A stretch of 64,000 nt of DNA from Coffea arabica (GCF_036785885.1 NC_092330.1:7722525-7786524), one strand, 5' to 3'. Counted from the first letter of the stretch, positions 23,354 through 34,048 are shown. Numbers and translations are program-made. The notes: generated from the sequence alone by a model not told the origin.

Positions 23354-23360
23354 TTTTATA
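23354..23360 (-). promoter_or_regulatory. Candidate TATA box of the antisense PMD gene
   Basis: On the minus strand GAGCTCTATAAAAGAAACC lies about 150 bp upstream of the candidate first-exon donor at 23206. It would place a start site near 23325 and give a first exon of about 120 nt. A related AAGCCGTAAGGGATC phrase is duplicated just downstream (23265-23340). Confidence 0.45.
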
Positions 23361-24471
23361 GAGCTCAAACCATGCAATAAAAAAAAAGAGGAAATCAAAG
23401 TTCATTTGGAAATTGCAGGAATTGAGTATTACGGAATTGGTTTCCAAAAGCCGGCCAGTTGATAGCTTTCAATTGTTTACAAATTGATTTTAGCAGTTGT
23501 TAGTTGGCTATAATGGTGCTTGGTTGGATGTTCGGTCTAGGCAGTAGACCAATTTTGATTGGCACATGGTCTTGGAAGCAATTAAAGTTCAGAAGGAAAG
23601 TGAGCAGTCCAATGTCCAAGGAAATTGCCTAAATTCTTCACCACTTGATAGTTGGTTTTGGCAATTGTCAATTCATTGCAAGTGCCCAATTTTGATGCCT
23701 GCCAGTTTAACGCCTCATGGAAAGTAAATGGAAATGGTAGAAAGTTGCATGCTTCTAATTCTTTTGGATTCAACAACAATCAAGAGGAAAGTGGTCTCAC
23801 GACTTCTTAAAGAATTAATTGAACAAATGAAGCCACGCGACAAACATGTTTCATGCAAGGTGGTGAAAGTTCCCAAGAAATGGTACTCATAAACCGCCTC
23901 ATACGGAACTAAGTTCCCAAGGTGGTGAAAGTTATTGCCTAAGTTGACAATGTTCTAAATATTTGTGGCTTTCCATGCAAGACATCATGACCATGAAGAC
24001 ATGGTACTTGGACAATTCTTATACGTTTGCACTTGGGAGCCAAAGGACTCATAGGAAGGTTACTTGAGGTTATTCTCTAAATAAAATAATGTTCCTAAGA
24101 GAATTACAAGTTTCCTTATTGATTGGCTTCCTAATTGCATTCATGAAGCCGTGGAGAAAAGGCTAGGAAATATAGGAATCTTCAAACTGGTTCCTCCACT
24201 TTCCGAGCTTATCTCTTGCGGGTTATTGAAAGAATAGAAATTGCCAAATATTTTCTCATTCAAGAGCCAGTATTGGCGGCTCCTTCAAAAAAAATCTTGT
24301 CGTAATGGATCACAAATCTTGTTCTTTACTCAAATGATTATGGGTTCAAAATTGATCCATCAAATTGATCTGTCAAGAAATTTCTATTGGAATGCTGTCT
24401 AGGAGCAAGACAGTAAATACTTCAAGTTCCAGTTTCAACCCTTGGCAAGCAAGTTCTCAACTGAACCTTGA
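23361..24471. other. Element A 3' noncoding region
   Basis: About 1.1 kb without a supported frame, between the antisense promoter candidate and the polypurine tract. It is mildly AT-rich and nonrepetitive apart from scattered TTGGCAATTGTCA-like phrases. I see no gene in it. Confidence 0.5.
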
Positions 24472-24483
24472 AGTGGGGGCATT
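24471..24483 (+). promoter_or_regulatory. Polypurine tract of element A
   Basis: AAGTGGGGGCATT directly precedes the LTR start TGTAGACAAAG. Its position and composition fit the plus-strand primer. Confidence 0.75.
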
Positions 24484-25090
24484 TGTAGACAAAGAAATTT
24501 TATTTAATTTATTTAGTCAAGATTTATTAAATTGATCTTGATTAAATTAAGTTAAATTATAGAAGTCCGTTATGTTTTGGACTGGCAAATTGGGCCGATA
24601 TTATATGGGCTATTAAATCAAATTAAATCTGTAATGTCCATTTAAATTGAAGTGAATTAACTGGTCTATTAATTCACAATGGACTATTTGGGTTGGCCCA
24701 CTATTTAAGCTTAAGTTAAATGGGTTTCTTAAGTGACAAGTTACCCAAAATGCAGGAAGATTCTGGAAGGTTTTCTTGAAGACTTAGCCTACATATTTTG
24801 GCTATAAATAGAGGTCTTCCCTCAAGACAAAGAGGACACGAGAAAAATCCCTAATTTTTGGAGAAACTCTGTCAAATTTTCTCAAGAGCTTTCTTCCTCA
24901 AATCCAAGTCCAAATCAAGTCACACAAATCCTCCTGCTATCAGTGTTGAAGACTTGAAATTCCAAGTATTTGACACCATCATCAAATCAACCGTTTTCTA
25001 CGTCGAAATTGTAGGAAACACCCTTTCGATTGGAGAACAAGTCTTTTCGGCCATTCAATTGAACCTATTCGAATTATATTATGAACTAAA
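24484..25090 (+). repeat. 3' LTR of element A (right edge uncertain)
   Basis: Starts TGTAGACAAAGAAATTTT after the polypurine tract. A TATA box, GGCTATAAATAGAGG, is at 24803-24810, followed by a leader-like pyrimidine-rich stretch. No partner LTR is available and the target duplication is unknown, so the right boundary is a guess; it could extend to about 25260. The frame 24858-25172 is probably a fortuitous leader ORF. Confidence 0.6.
24803..24810 (+). promoter_or_regulatory. TATA box of element A LTR
   Basis: TATAAATA in the context GGCTATAAATAGAGG, about 320 bp into the LTR and followed by a stretch starting CTTCCCTCAAGACAAAGAGG. This is a typical plant LTR core promoter. Confidence 0.65.
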
Positions 25091-25610
25091 TAAAGAGATA
25101 AATATATTTAAAATTATCAAATTACACAATATTCAATACAATAAGTACTTATTGAACTATGTCTCTAAATAATACATTTAAAAGCACTTAAACACTTAAT
25201 AAGTACTTTTATTAAAAACTCTAATAATAAAGTATTTTTCAATAAACTACTACAATCTTAAACGGGCCTCAAGTTATGTTTGACTTGATGAATGATCAAC
25301 CGCAAGACTAATTGATCAGCCGCGGGTTTCATTTTGGAGATATGAAGAATCATAAGCCGCCAATCTAGTGAAGCCGAAGAGAGAGAAAAAAGAGTTGAGG
25401 TAGAAAAGAGTTAGAGAGGTGAAGATTTTGCAACTTCAAGATCTTGATCGTATGATGATTTGAAACCCGTTTGAGATGAAATTTTAGTTATGTGATCCTT
25501 TCGTTAAACTCTATACATCTACCCATTCTGATTTTGGATTTCCTCTTTGATTGATAATGCCTTTCTAAACCCATTTCTTAGAAAGTTGTAGTATTTGAAA
25601 GATAAATTTG
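25091..25610. other. AT-rich gap left of the BolA retrocopy
   Basis: No gene. At 25135-25265 there is a self-complementary AATAAGTACTTATT-rich stretch ending AAACGGGCCTC, reminiscent of the end of a hAT-type miniature element, but I find no clear paired terminal repeat. Confidence 0.35.
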
Positions 25611-25621
25611 TAATAGATCCA
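25611..25621. other. Target duplication of BolA retrocopy, poly-A side
   Basis: TAATAGATCCA abuts the T13 (poly-A) run and pairs with TAGTAGATCCA at 26339-26349. Confidence 0.7.
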
Positions 25622-26338
25622 TTTTTTTTTTTTTGCAGGACTAACATGAAGGCTAAATCAATGAATAGAGTAAAAACATGAAGCAGATACCATTGTTCAA
25701 ATGTGTGTCTAGAGACTAAACAACTTTCTTTAACCAACTTATTTCCTGTGATGAGGATATTAGTCCAGTAAAGTTGGATTGTAAACAATACGGGAACACA
25801 ATATGCCAATGTGTGCAGTAATTTATCCCTCTGCTGCTGCTTCTACAGGAGTCCTTGTGGTCATTTGATCAACTGCATGCACTGTGTTTTGAAGTTCTTC
25901 CCATAGAGCTTTGTATACCATCCTCTGCCTACCCACAACAGATTGACCCTCAAAAGTTGTAGAGATTACATCAATGCTTACATGGCGACCATCACCATAA
26001 GAATCCTTTACTATGACGGATTCCGCATTAAGCTGTTCCTTGATCTTCCTCCCCATGGACTGGGTCAAAGTAGAGTCCACTGAGCCGAAATCATTGACCC
26101 CAGTTGCCACACGAACGCAGAATTGCCGACGAGATACGACAGGAACAGCCGTCAATCCAATGCAAGAGGAAAACTTCACATTCGAGAATATAAGAGCACT
26201 GAAATGACGTCCTTCTCGTCTTGCTGGCAGAGAAACGAGAGTACGACAGCAAAAGAGACGACACCTGCATACCCACAGAGTCACCGCGTTTGGCTGCGTC
26301 AACAGTGCCATGGCGATAGAAGAAAGTGAGTATAACCA
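25622..26338 (-). mobile_element. Processed retrocopy of a BolA4-like mRNA
   Basis: On the minus strand the copy reads: short 5' UTR (about 27 nt), ATG at 26311, intact 162-codon frame, about 190-nt 3' UTR, then A13 (T13 at 25622-25634). It is bounded by near-identical 11-bp direct repeats, TAATAGATCCA at 25611-25621 and TAGTAGATCCA at 26339-26349 (10 of 11 match). A poly-A end plus target duplication is the signature of LINE-driven retroposition. No AATAAA lies close to the A run. Confidence 0.75.
25823..26311 (-). CDS. BOLA4: BolA-like protein, organellar BOLA4 type (intact retrogene)
   Basis: 162 codons from the ATG at 26311 to the stop at 25823; the frame stays open upstream to a GTG at 26350, but that start lies in the target duplication. 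BolA proteins bind glutaredoxins through a [2Fe-2S] cluster and help iron-sulfur assembly; plant BolA4 acts in plastids and mitochondria. Residues 1 to about 66 are Ser/Arg/Cys-rich with few acids, as in a transit peptide. The BolA fold spans about 86-155: [19 protein letters not shown], then [10 protein letters not shown] (His110), [21 protein letters not shown], and the invariant VHAVD His145. The GDGRH form points to BolA4, not BolA1 or BolA2. No stop or frameshift is seen. Whether it is transcribed is unknown; I see no strong TATA just upstream. Confidence 0.8.
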   Translation of the reverse strand: MALLTQPNAVTLWVCRCRLFCCRTLVSLPARREGRHFSALIFSNVKFSSCIGLTAVPVVSRRQFCVRVATGVNDFGSVDSTLTQSMGRKIKEQLNAESVIVKDSYGDGRHVSIDVISTTFEGQSVVGRQRMVYKALWEELQNTVHAVDQMTTRTPVEAAAEG

Positions 26339-26349
26339 TAGTAGATCCA
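26339..26349. other. Target duplication of BolA retrocopy, 5' side
   Basis: TAGTAGATCCA, matching 10 of 11 bases of the copy at 25611-25621. It fixes the 5' end of the retrocopied transcript about 27 nt before the ATG. Confidence 0.7.
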
Positions 26350-27033
26350 CATGATCAACTTGATTGTTGTGGTTAATGTTTTTGCCATTTGGAGCATATG
26401 TGTATGCCCATTATTATGATAGTAGATATCTTTTATTGGACTAGACCCTATAGTTTTTTTCCAATTTGGATTTTTTACATTAGAAATCCTGATATCCTGT
26501 GACTTTTACTTTTCTACATTTTATTATTGCATTATTATTACTGTTGATATCATTAATTGGTGATTTGGTTTGTTCCTGTTTTAATTGATGTATAGAAAAA
26601 AGTAATTTGTCCTATGTTAATTTTGATATTCTATGTCTGATATTCTCTAATATTGTGTGCCTACAATGTTACCCGTTTCCCAATAGAATTTTGGACTTTT
26701 GGGGTAAGACTGTAAAAGTGTTGTATGTTTTTATTTATTTTTTTGGTTGAACTGTAGTAGGTAGAAATCGAGTTTTAAAAGCATATATTCCAAAATCTCA
26801 ATATACACAGGTAGGTACACGCTTACTTTTAAATTATTCACCCAAGGATTAATGTGATATTTCTACACAGTTACGGGTAGGTATGCATGTGCACAAAATA
26901 TACAAAAATTTCCACCTGTAACGATGACATATGACGTATATTGTCTATCTTTCAAAATTTTACAAATTAATTCCAACTTTTTTTTTACATTGTAACTTGA
27001 GGGTTGGAAAATAATGTGAGGTTGCAATAATTG
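26350..27033. other. Host spacer between BolA retrocopy and LINE
   Basis: AT-rich, with scattered T runs. I see no gene, RNA or repeat in it. Confidence 0.5.
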
Positions 27034-27042
27034 AGATTTGAT

Positions 27043-28229
27043 GAGAGGGCTGGGTTGGAGGGACCGAGGAGAAAGCTACTGGAAGGGCAGCCGCAGACAA
27101 GTTTGAAACAGGTGGGTTCAGTGAGCTTGCTGCGGTTGAGGAGGGTGGCGGCGCTTACGGCCTCCGCAGCAGTGCCGAGAAAGTGTGAGGGTGGGAGAGG
27201 TGTGGGGAGTGACCTGGGCAGTCCAGTGGCAGCTTTGCCTTAGGAAGAGCTACCACGAATTGTTGGGATCCTATCACCAAGATTGAGTAGGCCGCATGGA
27301 CCTGCGATGGATTCGACGCTGTTGGAACTTAATGTTGATAGGTCCATGGAGTTAGAGCAGGGATTTACGCAGGTGAAGGCAAAAGGTATGCGTGCTAAAT
27401 TTCCCTCAGACAGGTAGCTTCGTTCTTCGACATCTTCTCAAAATTCCTTCAATGTGTTGTCCCATGATTAATGCTCTATTTTGGAATATTAGGGAAGTGT
27501 CGAAAGCTCCCAATCTTAGGAGATTGATCCAGTTAATTCGCATGCATGATGTTCAATTTCTTTGCATTTGTGAACCTAAGCTAAATGTTGCTAAGATTGA
27601 GTCTATACATTTGCGGCTTTCATTTGATTTTGTGATGGTCAATACATCTGTTGATCTCTGGGTATTCTATAAGTCGCCGTTTGTTTGCTCGCAGGTTGGT
27701 TCTTTTGACCAACATATCACGTTAGATGCTCATCATCCATTGTTGCCTAGCCCCTTGGTGTTGTCCTAGGTCCATGCGAGATGTTCCGTAGAGGATCGCA
27801 AGGACTTGTGGAGGGATCTCTTGCTTGACAAGCCACGGTTGCATCCTTGGTGTATAGGGGGGACTTCAACGTGATCTTGGCTTCCACCGAGAAGTGAGGG
27901 GGGCGCTCCTTTGTGCCTGCGGAGGGGTTGGAGTTTATGTCATTTATGGAGGAAGCCGAGGTGTTTGATGCAGGGTTCTCTGGACTCAGTTTCACTTGGT
28001 GTAATAATAGGCGAGGTTGAGCTCGGGTGTGGAAGCGGTTGGATCGGCTCCTTGTGAATGGCGAATGTGCGGGTCTCTCCGCCTCTATCTCAGTGGTCCA
28101 TCTGGCTAGACATCCTTCCGATCATGGCCCTTTGAAGATCACGTTTGCCACCCATCAGGACGATAAGCCGCGGCCATTCCACTTTCTGAACGTTTGGACA
28201 TCACAGGCCTCCCTGTTGGAGGCGATCCG
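27043..28229 (+). pseudogene. LINE segment 1: ORF1 remnant and AP-like endonuclease
   Basis: The first 350 bp encode a low-complexity fragment that may be the ORF1 end. From about 27463 the frame reads MINALFWNIREVSKAPNLRR, then FLCICEPKLN: the start and Glu-containing motif of the exonuclease-endonuclease-phosphatase domain that nicks target DNA. A stop at 27767-27769 and frameshifts follow. The last part reads WKRLDRLLVNGE ... HPSDHGPL, whose S-D-H is the catalytic end motif. The solo LTR interrupts it inside SLLEAIR. Confidence 0.85.
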
Positions 28230-29346
28230 TGTAAGGATCGAAGACAACCTAAGAGGGGGTGAATTAGGTTGATTAAAAACCTAATTAAGTTATGGGCACT
28301 TTTTGCTCAATATTAAATTTACCCTCTTTTCTAAGTGATCACACAATGAATCAATTAATGAATGAACAAAATCACTTGAGAGAAGTAGAAGAGATAAGTA
28401 ATGTAAAGATCACAAACGTAACAATAAGTAAATAAAAAGGAAAGAATTGCAAACCAATTAACTACCCAACTCCTCTTGAACTTGTAGATTAATTCAAACA
28501 AGCTTCTTCAAATTGATGAATTACAATCACTCTTGTGTACAAAGGAAGGTTCACCTCCTCCTTGCCCCGAACTCCACTCGGTCAAGTTAGGAAGTTTTAC
28601 TATCCCTTAAAACAATCCTCACAAAGCTATACTCATGAAGTATTTACTCACAAATGAAAAGCTTACAATGAACCTCACACCACTAAGACTACAAATCTTC
28701 CTTGGAGAGTGTTTTCTCACTAAAACTACTCTAGATCTTTTATATCTTCAGTGTGCAAAAGTTGTTTGAAGTTTTTGATCAAGCACTATTTATATAGGAC
28801 CAAAAAAGTGATTCATTAATGCTTCCAACGGATAGAAAGTAGATGAAGTGTCAACTAGCCGTTGGAGTATCGGATGTCCGGGACATCCGAAGTATGCGTC
28901 CGACAGTAGGCAGTGAGTTTAAAAAATCTTTTTCAATTCTATCGGACGCCCAGTGCTTGCGTCCGAAAGCAGATAATGAATTAGAAGGAATATCTCAATT
29001 CTATCGGACGTCCAGTATTGTCTTTGTGAGCATCCGACAGATTTCGTCGAGTTTGAACGATCCTATCGGACGTCCGATGCTTGCGTCCGATCGAGGTCAG
29101 TGAGCCAAGGAGAATGTCTTATTTCCTTCGGACGTCCGGTGGTGGAGTTCTTCATGCGTCCAAAGTTGCGCAATGATTATCGGACGTCCGATCCAAGCGT
29201 CCGACAGCTTTCAGCAACCTTTGTCTTCTTTCAATTGCACTTGTTCTTGGAATCAAATTGCTGCATAACTGAAAGTATTTCTTGAAAAAATATTAATATT
29301 ATCCATTTGTTTTGTAAACATCAAAAGTTTGGGACTAAGATTAACA
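28230..29346 (+). repeat. Solo LTR, probably Ty1/copia SIRE-like
   Basis: It begins TGTAAGGATCGAAGACAACC and ends GACTAAGATTAACA, with TG...CA ends, and is flanked by the 5-bp duplication ATCCG (28225-28229 and 29347-29351). Removing it restores the LINE reading SLLEAIR-NAWNFPADE. There is no primer site, polypurine tract or coding sequence, so it is a recombined single LTR of 1117 bp. The AAGAGGGGGTGAATTAGG phrase near the start and the CATCAAAAGTTTGGGA phrase near the end fit SIRE/Maximus LTRs as I remember them. Presence of the solo LTR is solid; the lineage is tentative. Confidence 0.8.
28866..29215. repeat. Phased ACGT-palindrome array inside the solo LTR
   Basis: Variants of TATCGGACGTCCGATGCTTG followed by CGTCCGACAG recur near 28868, 28942, 29003, 29065, 29128 and 29178, at about 50-75-bp steps. 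The core TCGGACGTCCGA is a perfect palindrome containing GACGTC. Confidence 0.75.
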
Positions 29347-29351
29347 ATCCG

Positions 29352-30239
29352 TAATGCTTGGAACTTCCCTGCGGATGAGTCTACCTGGCGCGTGTTGTGC
29401 ACTAAGCTATTGACTGTGAGGAGGGCCATTCAACAATGGAATAAATGTTCCTTTGGAAATGTTTTTGAGGCTGTCAAGGTAGCAGAGGCAAAGATGGTTC
29501 TGGCAGAAACAGTGGCGAAAAGCGAGGACTCGGACGAAGCTCACATTAGCCTATAGGAGGTGCAGGCGGAATTTCGTCATGCATTGGCAATAGAGAAGCA
29601 GTTTTAGAGCCAAAAGGCTCGTGTCAGATGGCTCTCAAGTGGGGACCGCAATTCTAAATTCTTTCACGCGGCGGTTAGGCAACGCAGAGTGCAAGGTATG
29701 ATCCATCGAATTAAAATGTAAGTAGGAACTTGGGTGGAAGAGGATGTGGATATTGCCACTGAGGCCATTCGATTCTTCTCTAGGTTGTACTAAGAGTCTG
29801 TGGTGCCTAGCACTGAGTTGCTTCTGCTCATCCTTCCTATCCTCACGAGGGAGGAGAACCTGACCCTAGAGGATATTCCTTCAATGAAAGAAGTGAAACA
29901 TGTGGTGCATGTCATGGATGGGAATAGTGCGGCAGGTCCGGATGGTTTTACAAGTTTTTTACCTTTGCATGGGATATTATCGCCCAGGATGTGTATAACA
30001 CTGTGGTAAACTTCTTTTATGGGGCCATGCTTTATTACTTCGACTTCTATTGTCCTCATTCCGAAGGTTTCAAACCCTCAGGACTTCTCTAACTTTTGGC
30101 CTATCAGTCTCTGCAATTTCATTAATAAAGTCTTGTCGCGTATCTTGTCTGATAGACTAGCTGCTTTGTTGCCTAAGTTAGTCTCTCCCCAGTAGTCGGG
30201 GTTTGTTCGGGGCAGGAATATTACGGAGAACAATCTGTT
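29352..30239 (+). pseudogene. LINE segment 2: endonuclease-RT linker and N-terminal RT
   Basis: Starts NAWNFPADESTWRVLCTKLL, continues through the conserved RVRWLSSGDRNSKFFHAAVR linker, then RT motif AGPDGF near 29934-29951, then IPKVSNPQDFSNFWPISLCN and GFVRGRNITENN. At least five stops or frameshifts are present. The segment ends exactly where element C inserted, with CTGTT as the duplicated target. Confidence 0.85.
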
Positions 30240-30484
30240 TGTGAGAACCCTAAAAATTTTCACATTTTCTCAGCCTTTTGTTTATTTTTGCTTCCGTTGT
30301 TTTATTTAAGTGAAACGATGCTATCCATGTTTTTAAGGAAGTTTTCGTTATAAATGTGAGTGTGTGGTTGTGTTTATTAAGTGTATTTACATGAGATTAG
30401 AGATTTATATATTCGTTGGAAGTGCGAATGAACGCGGCGTGTGAGCTTCGAAAAGAAAAATTTTTCGGAAAAGTGAAAAGGACA

Positions 30485-30680
30485 AATCCGGCCAGATCTT
30501 GGTCGGATTGTTTGAGGGTTTTGAAAAAAAATGAATTTTGTCTCTACTTCAAATCCGGCCGCAAATTCGGCCAGTTCTTGGCCGGATTGTTGGAGCATTT
30601 TGGAAAAAAAATTGAGTTTTGCTATTGCCTTGAATCCGGCCAAGAATCCGGCCAGATTCTGGCCGGATTGTGACGTGGCA
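30485..30680. repeat. CCGGCC inverted-repeat module in element C 5' LTR
   Basis: Repeated AATCCGGCCAG...TTGGCCGGATTGT hairpin-like units, ending with CTGGCCGGATTGTGACGTGGCA (a bZIP-type TGACGTGG core). Each unit is an inverted repeat about 20-25 bp long. Copy number differs from the 3' LTR (34882-35100). Confidence 0.75.
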
Positions 30681-32139
30681 CAAGCGGCCACCAACTTTGA
30701 CCGCCTGTATTCTTCCATTTTTATACTGTTTTGGGGTCAAAATATCTTCATTTTGCTCCTTGCTCAGCCGTGCATCTTGAGAGAAGAAAGAAAAGCTCTT
30801 CATTTTTCTAGTTTCAATTTTCACTCAAATCTTGAGTTTTAACCGATAGATTTACAAACTATTCCATACAAGTGCTAACTAAGGAGGGTTAAAGGTGATA
30901 GTGGAGTTGTTTTTGGAAGGGAAGCTTTAAGTTCCAACCTTTCTTGAGTTATAAGATGAGTTACTAAGGAAGTTCCTTTGTTGTTTTGATAATGGTATAC
31001 TAGTGCTTCATAGTGGTTAATTATGCTATATTTTGGATGATTTCATGGTTTTAAGTCAAGTTGGTCCAATTTCTGATTTTTTGGTGATTTTTCTGATTTT
31101 ATATGATAGTCATGGATTGGTCTTGGATTGATGGATTAAAATGGTGTTAAATGGAACTTTTATACGTTAATTGCGGTTGTTTGCGGAAAATTTCCGCTTG
31201 TGGGGATAAATTCCGGTTCTAGGGTTTCGATTTGGGGGTTTTCTAATGGTTGGCTTTTGAGCTTCTAATTGGCTTTGATTGAAGGATATTGTGGCCTAAT
31301 TGGACGTGTTTTATTGTTTATAAACCGAATGTGTGATTGTGATTGATTCTTGTAAGATTGGATATTTGATTGTAGGGAGAAAGTGAAGTATTTAAGGAAA
31401 AATGCCGTCCGTTTATTTTCTTGTATTGTGAGTAGGTTAAAGTGGTTTTTGAAATCTGTTTTGTGTCAAGTTAGGTGTATTTCATGGAAAACTACTTTGA
31501 TTCTCTCAAAGGGTGTTTGAGAAGCTATTTTCGATTTGAATTCATATATTTTCGCTTGGTGAATATTATGACCGTTTTACCATTTTAAAACAGGATACCT
31601 CTTCAATTGGAAACTCCAAATGTTTACTTACTCCTTCCCAAATAAAGAGGTATGAATTAGGGTTTTCTCGGTTACGAGAAAACTACTTTCAAGTGAGGTT
31701 TTAAATGTAAAATTAAGGTATTTTGTCCTCCTTTTCACGTGATGTTCATCACGGCCTTTGTATATAATGTCTAGTTGATTATATATTGATTTTGAGCCAC
31801 ATAAACGATTCAGAAAGAATATTCCTTAGCCTATCTATTTGGATTCTGATTTGTCTTTGGTCCAAGTGTTTTCCGTTGGAAATTTTATAACCCTTTTGAG
31901 TTTAATTCTGCGTTTGGTTTAGGAAACCCTCGTTATTCCCGTCCACAGATTCAAATGCCCTCGTTTCACTTTAAAGTCATCTTTATACGTTTTACTCGTC
32001 GTTAGTCGGCTCTTCTTCGTTTTCATCTAATTGTTTTACTCGATGAACTATAATATTCTTTCTCGTTGAATCTTAGATTTTCTCGGTGACTGAGAGTATT
32101 ATCCGGAAGGATATTTTAGGCGTTGTTTTGCATAAATAG

Positions 32140-32779
32140 GTGAGTGTTCCTTGTTTGTTATATTTTCCTTGACTTCCTGGCTTGCTGTTATTGTTTGATA
32201 ATGTGTTAAGTGCTTTCAATGATTTTCAAAACGAGTTTTCTAGGCGAGTGTGTACTTTATCGCACTCAACCTAAATGAATGTGAAATTTTCAATGATTCA
32301 ATGATTGAAACGTTACTTGTGCATGAATGTAAGCCTTTTGGCTAAATTGGGCCCTGCCTTTCATTACCGATCGACTCGAGCCAGAAGCAGAGTCGGTCGG
32401 GCGATATGGTGACCCTGGGTGAACATTTGGTATACTCGAGTATTACCTTGTTATCGGGTGGAGCCTGGCCAACGTCCAGGAGGGGTGAATGAAATAAATG
32501 AACAAATGTCAATGCAAATGAGGGGTTTTTACTTACAAAAATGAATTTTCAAATGATTGGAGGAATAAGGGAATAACAGGAGAATGAATGAACGAACGAA
32601 TGAATGGCTCCCTGTGAGCCCGTATCCTTTTAATGAATATGTTATTCTCGCTTTCCATTGTAAATGTTTCTTGAATTATTGATACTCTATGCTTAATGTA
32701 TTAGATTGATTGTTTGATTATGTGTTCAGAACCTCACTGAGCTTCCAGCTCATCCCTTTAGTTTTATTTTCCGTAACAG
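32140..32779 (+). other. Candidate intron in element C 5' LTR
   Basis: Donor AAATAG|GTGAGTGTTCC at 32140 and acceptor TTTTCCGTAACAG|GGGAATG at 32779 (640 bp). Both sites are preserved in the 3' LTR (36560-37200), and an analogous pair occurs in element F (59756-60446). Inferred only. Confidence 0.35.
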
Positions 32780-33108
32780 GGGAATGCGAGTCAGGATGAG
32801 AACTTGGTATAGATTAGCTTAGACTAGTTTCTTGAAATTTTGTAATGGTTCTCGCCCTAGTGCTTGGCACGGGCTGGATGTATAAAGAATTGAGAACCTT
32901 TGCATATTCGATGGTTGTACTCCCTTTTGAGATAGAAATGTATATAAGTTTCACTTTAGGTTTTGGATTGTTGCTATATTTATTCCTGTGGTTTTATTCC
33001 GGTTTTAAGTGAGGACTGTTGTGAACGATTGAGTCCCTGCGAGAGCGGGGCAGGCGGTCCACCAAACCCTTTGGTTCGCCTTAGGGGGAGGTGGGGCTGT
33101 CACACAGT

Positions 33109-33120
33109 TGGTATCAGAGC
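33109..33120 (+). promoter_or_regulatory. Primer-binding site of element C (tRNA-iMet)
   Basis: TGGTATCAGAGC, complementary to the 3' end of initiator methionine tRNA, starts 4 nt after the LTR end. Confidence 0.85.
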
Positions 33121-34048
33121 CTGCTTTGCGTGGTCTCTGCGCGGAGTGAGCCTGAACTAAGTGGTGAATAAGTATGAGGGACTAAGTGCTCGTTCGAGCA
33201 TATGCTATGAATTGTGAATGTTATAGGCCTTAAATTTTCTTGTGGTATCTGAGGATTATAGATAGATACGTCAGGTAGGAATTTCGATTGTAGATAGTTC
33301 ACTCTTGGGACTGGCCAGCTCGAGATGTGAATTATCTTATTTCGGATTCTCGTGCCCAAGTACTCCAGAGTTGAGGCCATGTTAAGTACTTGAGACTTGC
33401 ATTTTGGGAATATGAATGGGTTTCGTTTGGCTAGAATGAGTACAAGAGATCAACGGACGTCTAGTGTGGATAGAAAGTGACATGAGAGACCGGACGGGGT
33501 ATTTTAACTGAGTGTGGGACGACATATCGCCTTTTCTTTTGATTCGCCCTTATATTGTTACTACATGACGTTAGTTTGTATATTTGTGTATATGACTATC
33601 TATCTAACTTGATATGCATTTGTGTGTTTGATCATCTGTCTCCCTGATATATGGTGCGTTATGTGTGTATATGTCTATTTGTGTCCATACTCTATTTTTC
33701 CGTCTAGTTTATTTGCCAGTATTTCCGCTTAAGTTTTTGTGGTTGGATTGGGATCGAAGGACTTAACAATGATATGGTTAGAGTGCCACTTGTACTTAGG
33801 AACTTCTTATGACCCATTGATTTGCCTAACAGGCTATCACTTGAGTTCCAGCGACTCCGTGAGATGGCACATTGCGTTGATATGTATAGGAAAATCACGG
33901 TTCTTCGAGACAAAATAGAGGTCCAAAGGAAACTAGTCGAGTATTGGGAAGGGCGATGGAAGCACGAGTATTCGGAGAAAATTGAGCTCTTGCACAAGAA
34001 CATAGAGCTAAAAAGGAAATACGAAGGATTTCTGAGGAGGCCTTAGCA
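33121..34048. other. Element C internal leader
   Basis: Homologous to the leader of element F just after the primer site. A frame at 33822-34046 begins at a TTG and encodes a charged, possibly coiled-coil stretch (REMAHCVDMYRKITVLRDK). It does not resemble the Gag capsid domain. No other gene is visible. Confidence 0.5.

Larger units (their letters stand above)
12536..25090 (+). mobile_element. Element A: Tat-type Ty3/gypsy retrotransposon with antisense extra gene, decayed
   Basis: In order: Gag end, protease, a Tat-type linker, RT, RNase H, second (archaeal-type) RNase H, integrase, an antisense mobile-domain gene, 3' noncoding sequence, polypurine tract and LTR starting TGTAGACAAAG at 24484. 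The second RNase H and an antisense extra ORF before the 3' LTR are known traits of the Tat lineage. Its 5' half lies left of the window because element B inserted into its gag. Stops and frameshifts break every pol domain, so it is inactive. The right LTR edge is uncertain. Confidence 0.85.
30240..33104 (+). repeat. 5' LTR of element C (2865 bp)
   Basis: Base-for-base alignable with 34637-37524 over its whole length, with scattered substitutions and a few small indels. It contains the CCGGCC inverted-repeat module (30485-30680), a candidate intron (32140-32779) and GAATGAATGAACGAACGAAT runs (about 32580). I see no gene; the small frames around 30377-30842 are repeat-driven. Confidence 0.92.

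Noticed and set aside
24858..25172. 104-codon plus-strand frame in element A LTR
   Set aside because: It begins in the LTR leader after the TATA box and resembles no domain; its second half is AT-rich chance coding.
25135..25265. Miniature hAT-type element
   Set aside because: The self-complementary AATAAGTACTTATT stretch and AAACGGGCCTC end are suggestive, but no matching terminal inverted repeat or 8-bp duplication could be found by eye.
26013..26329. Plus-strand frames opposite the BolA gene
   Set aside because: Shadows of the BolA4 coding sequence; the minus-strand product has clear family motifs.
30377..30842. Overlapping frames on both strands in element C LTR (also 34794-35262)
   Set aside because: Produced by the CCGGCC repeat module, present in both LTRs, with no domain.
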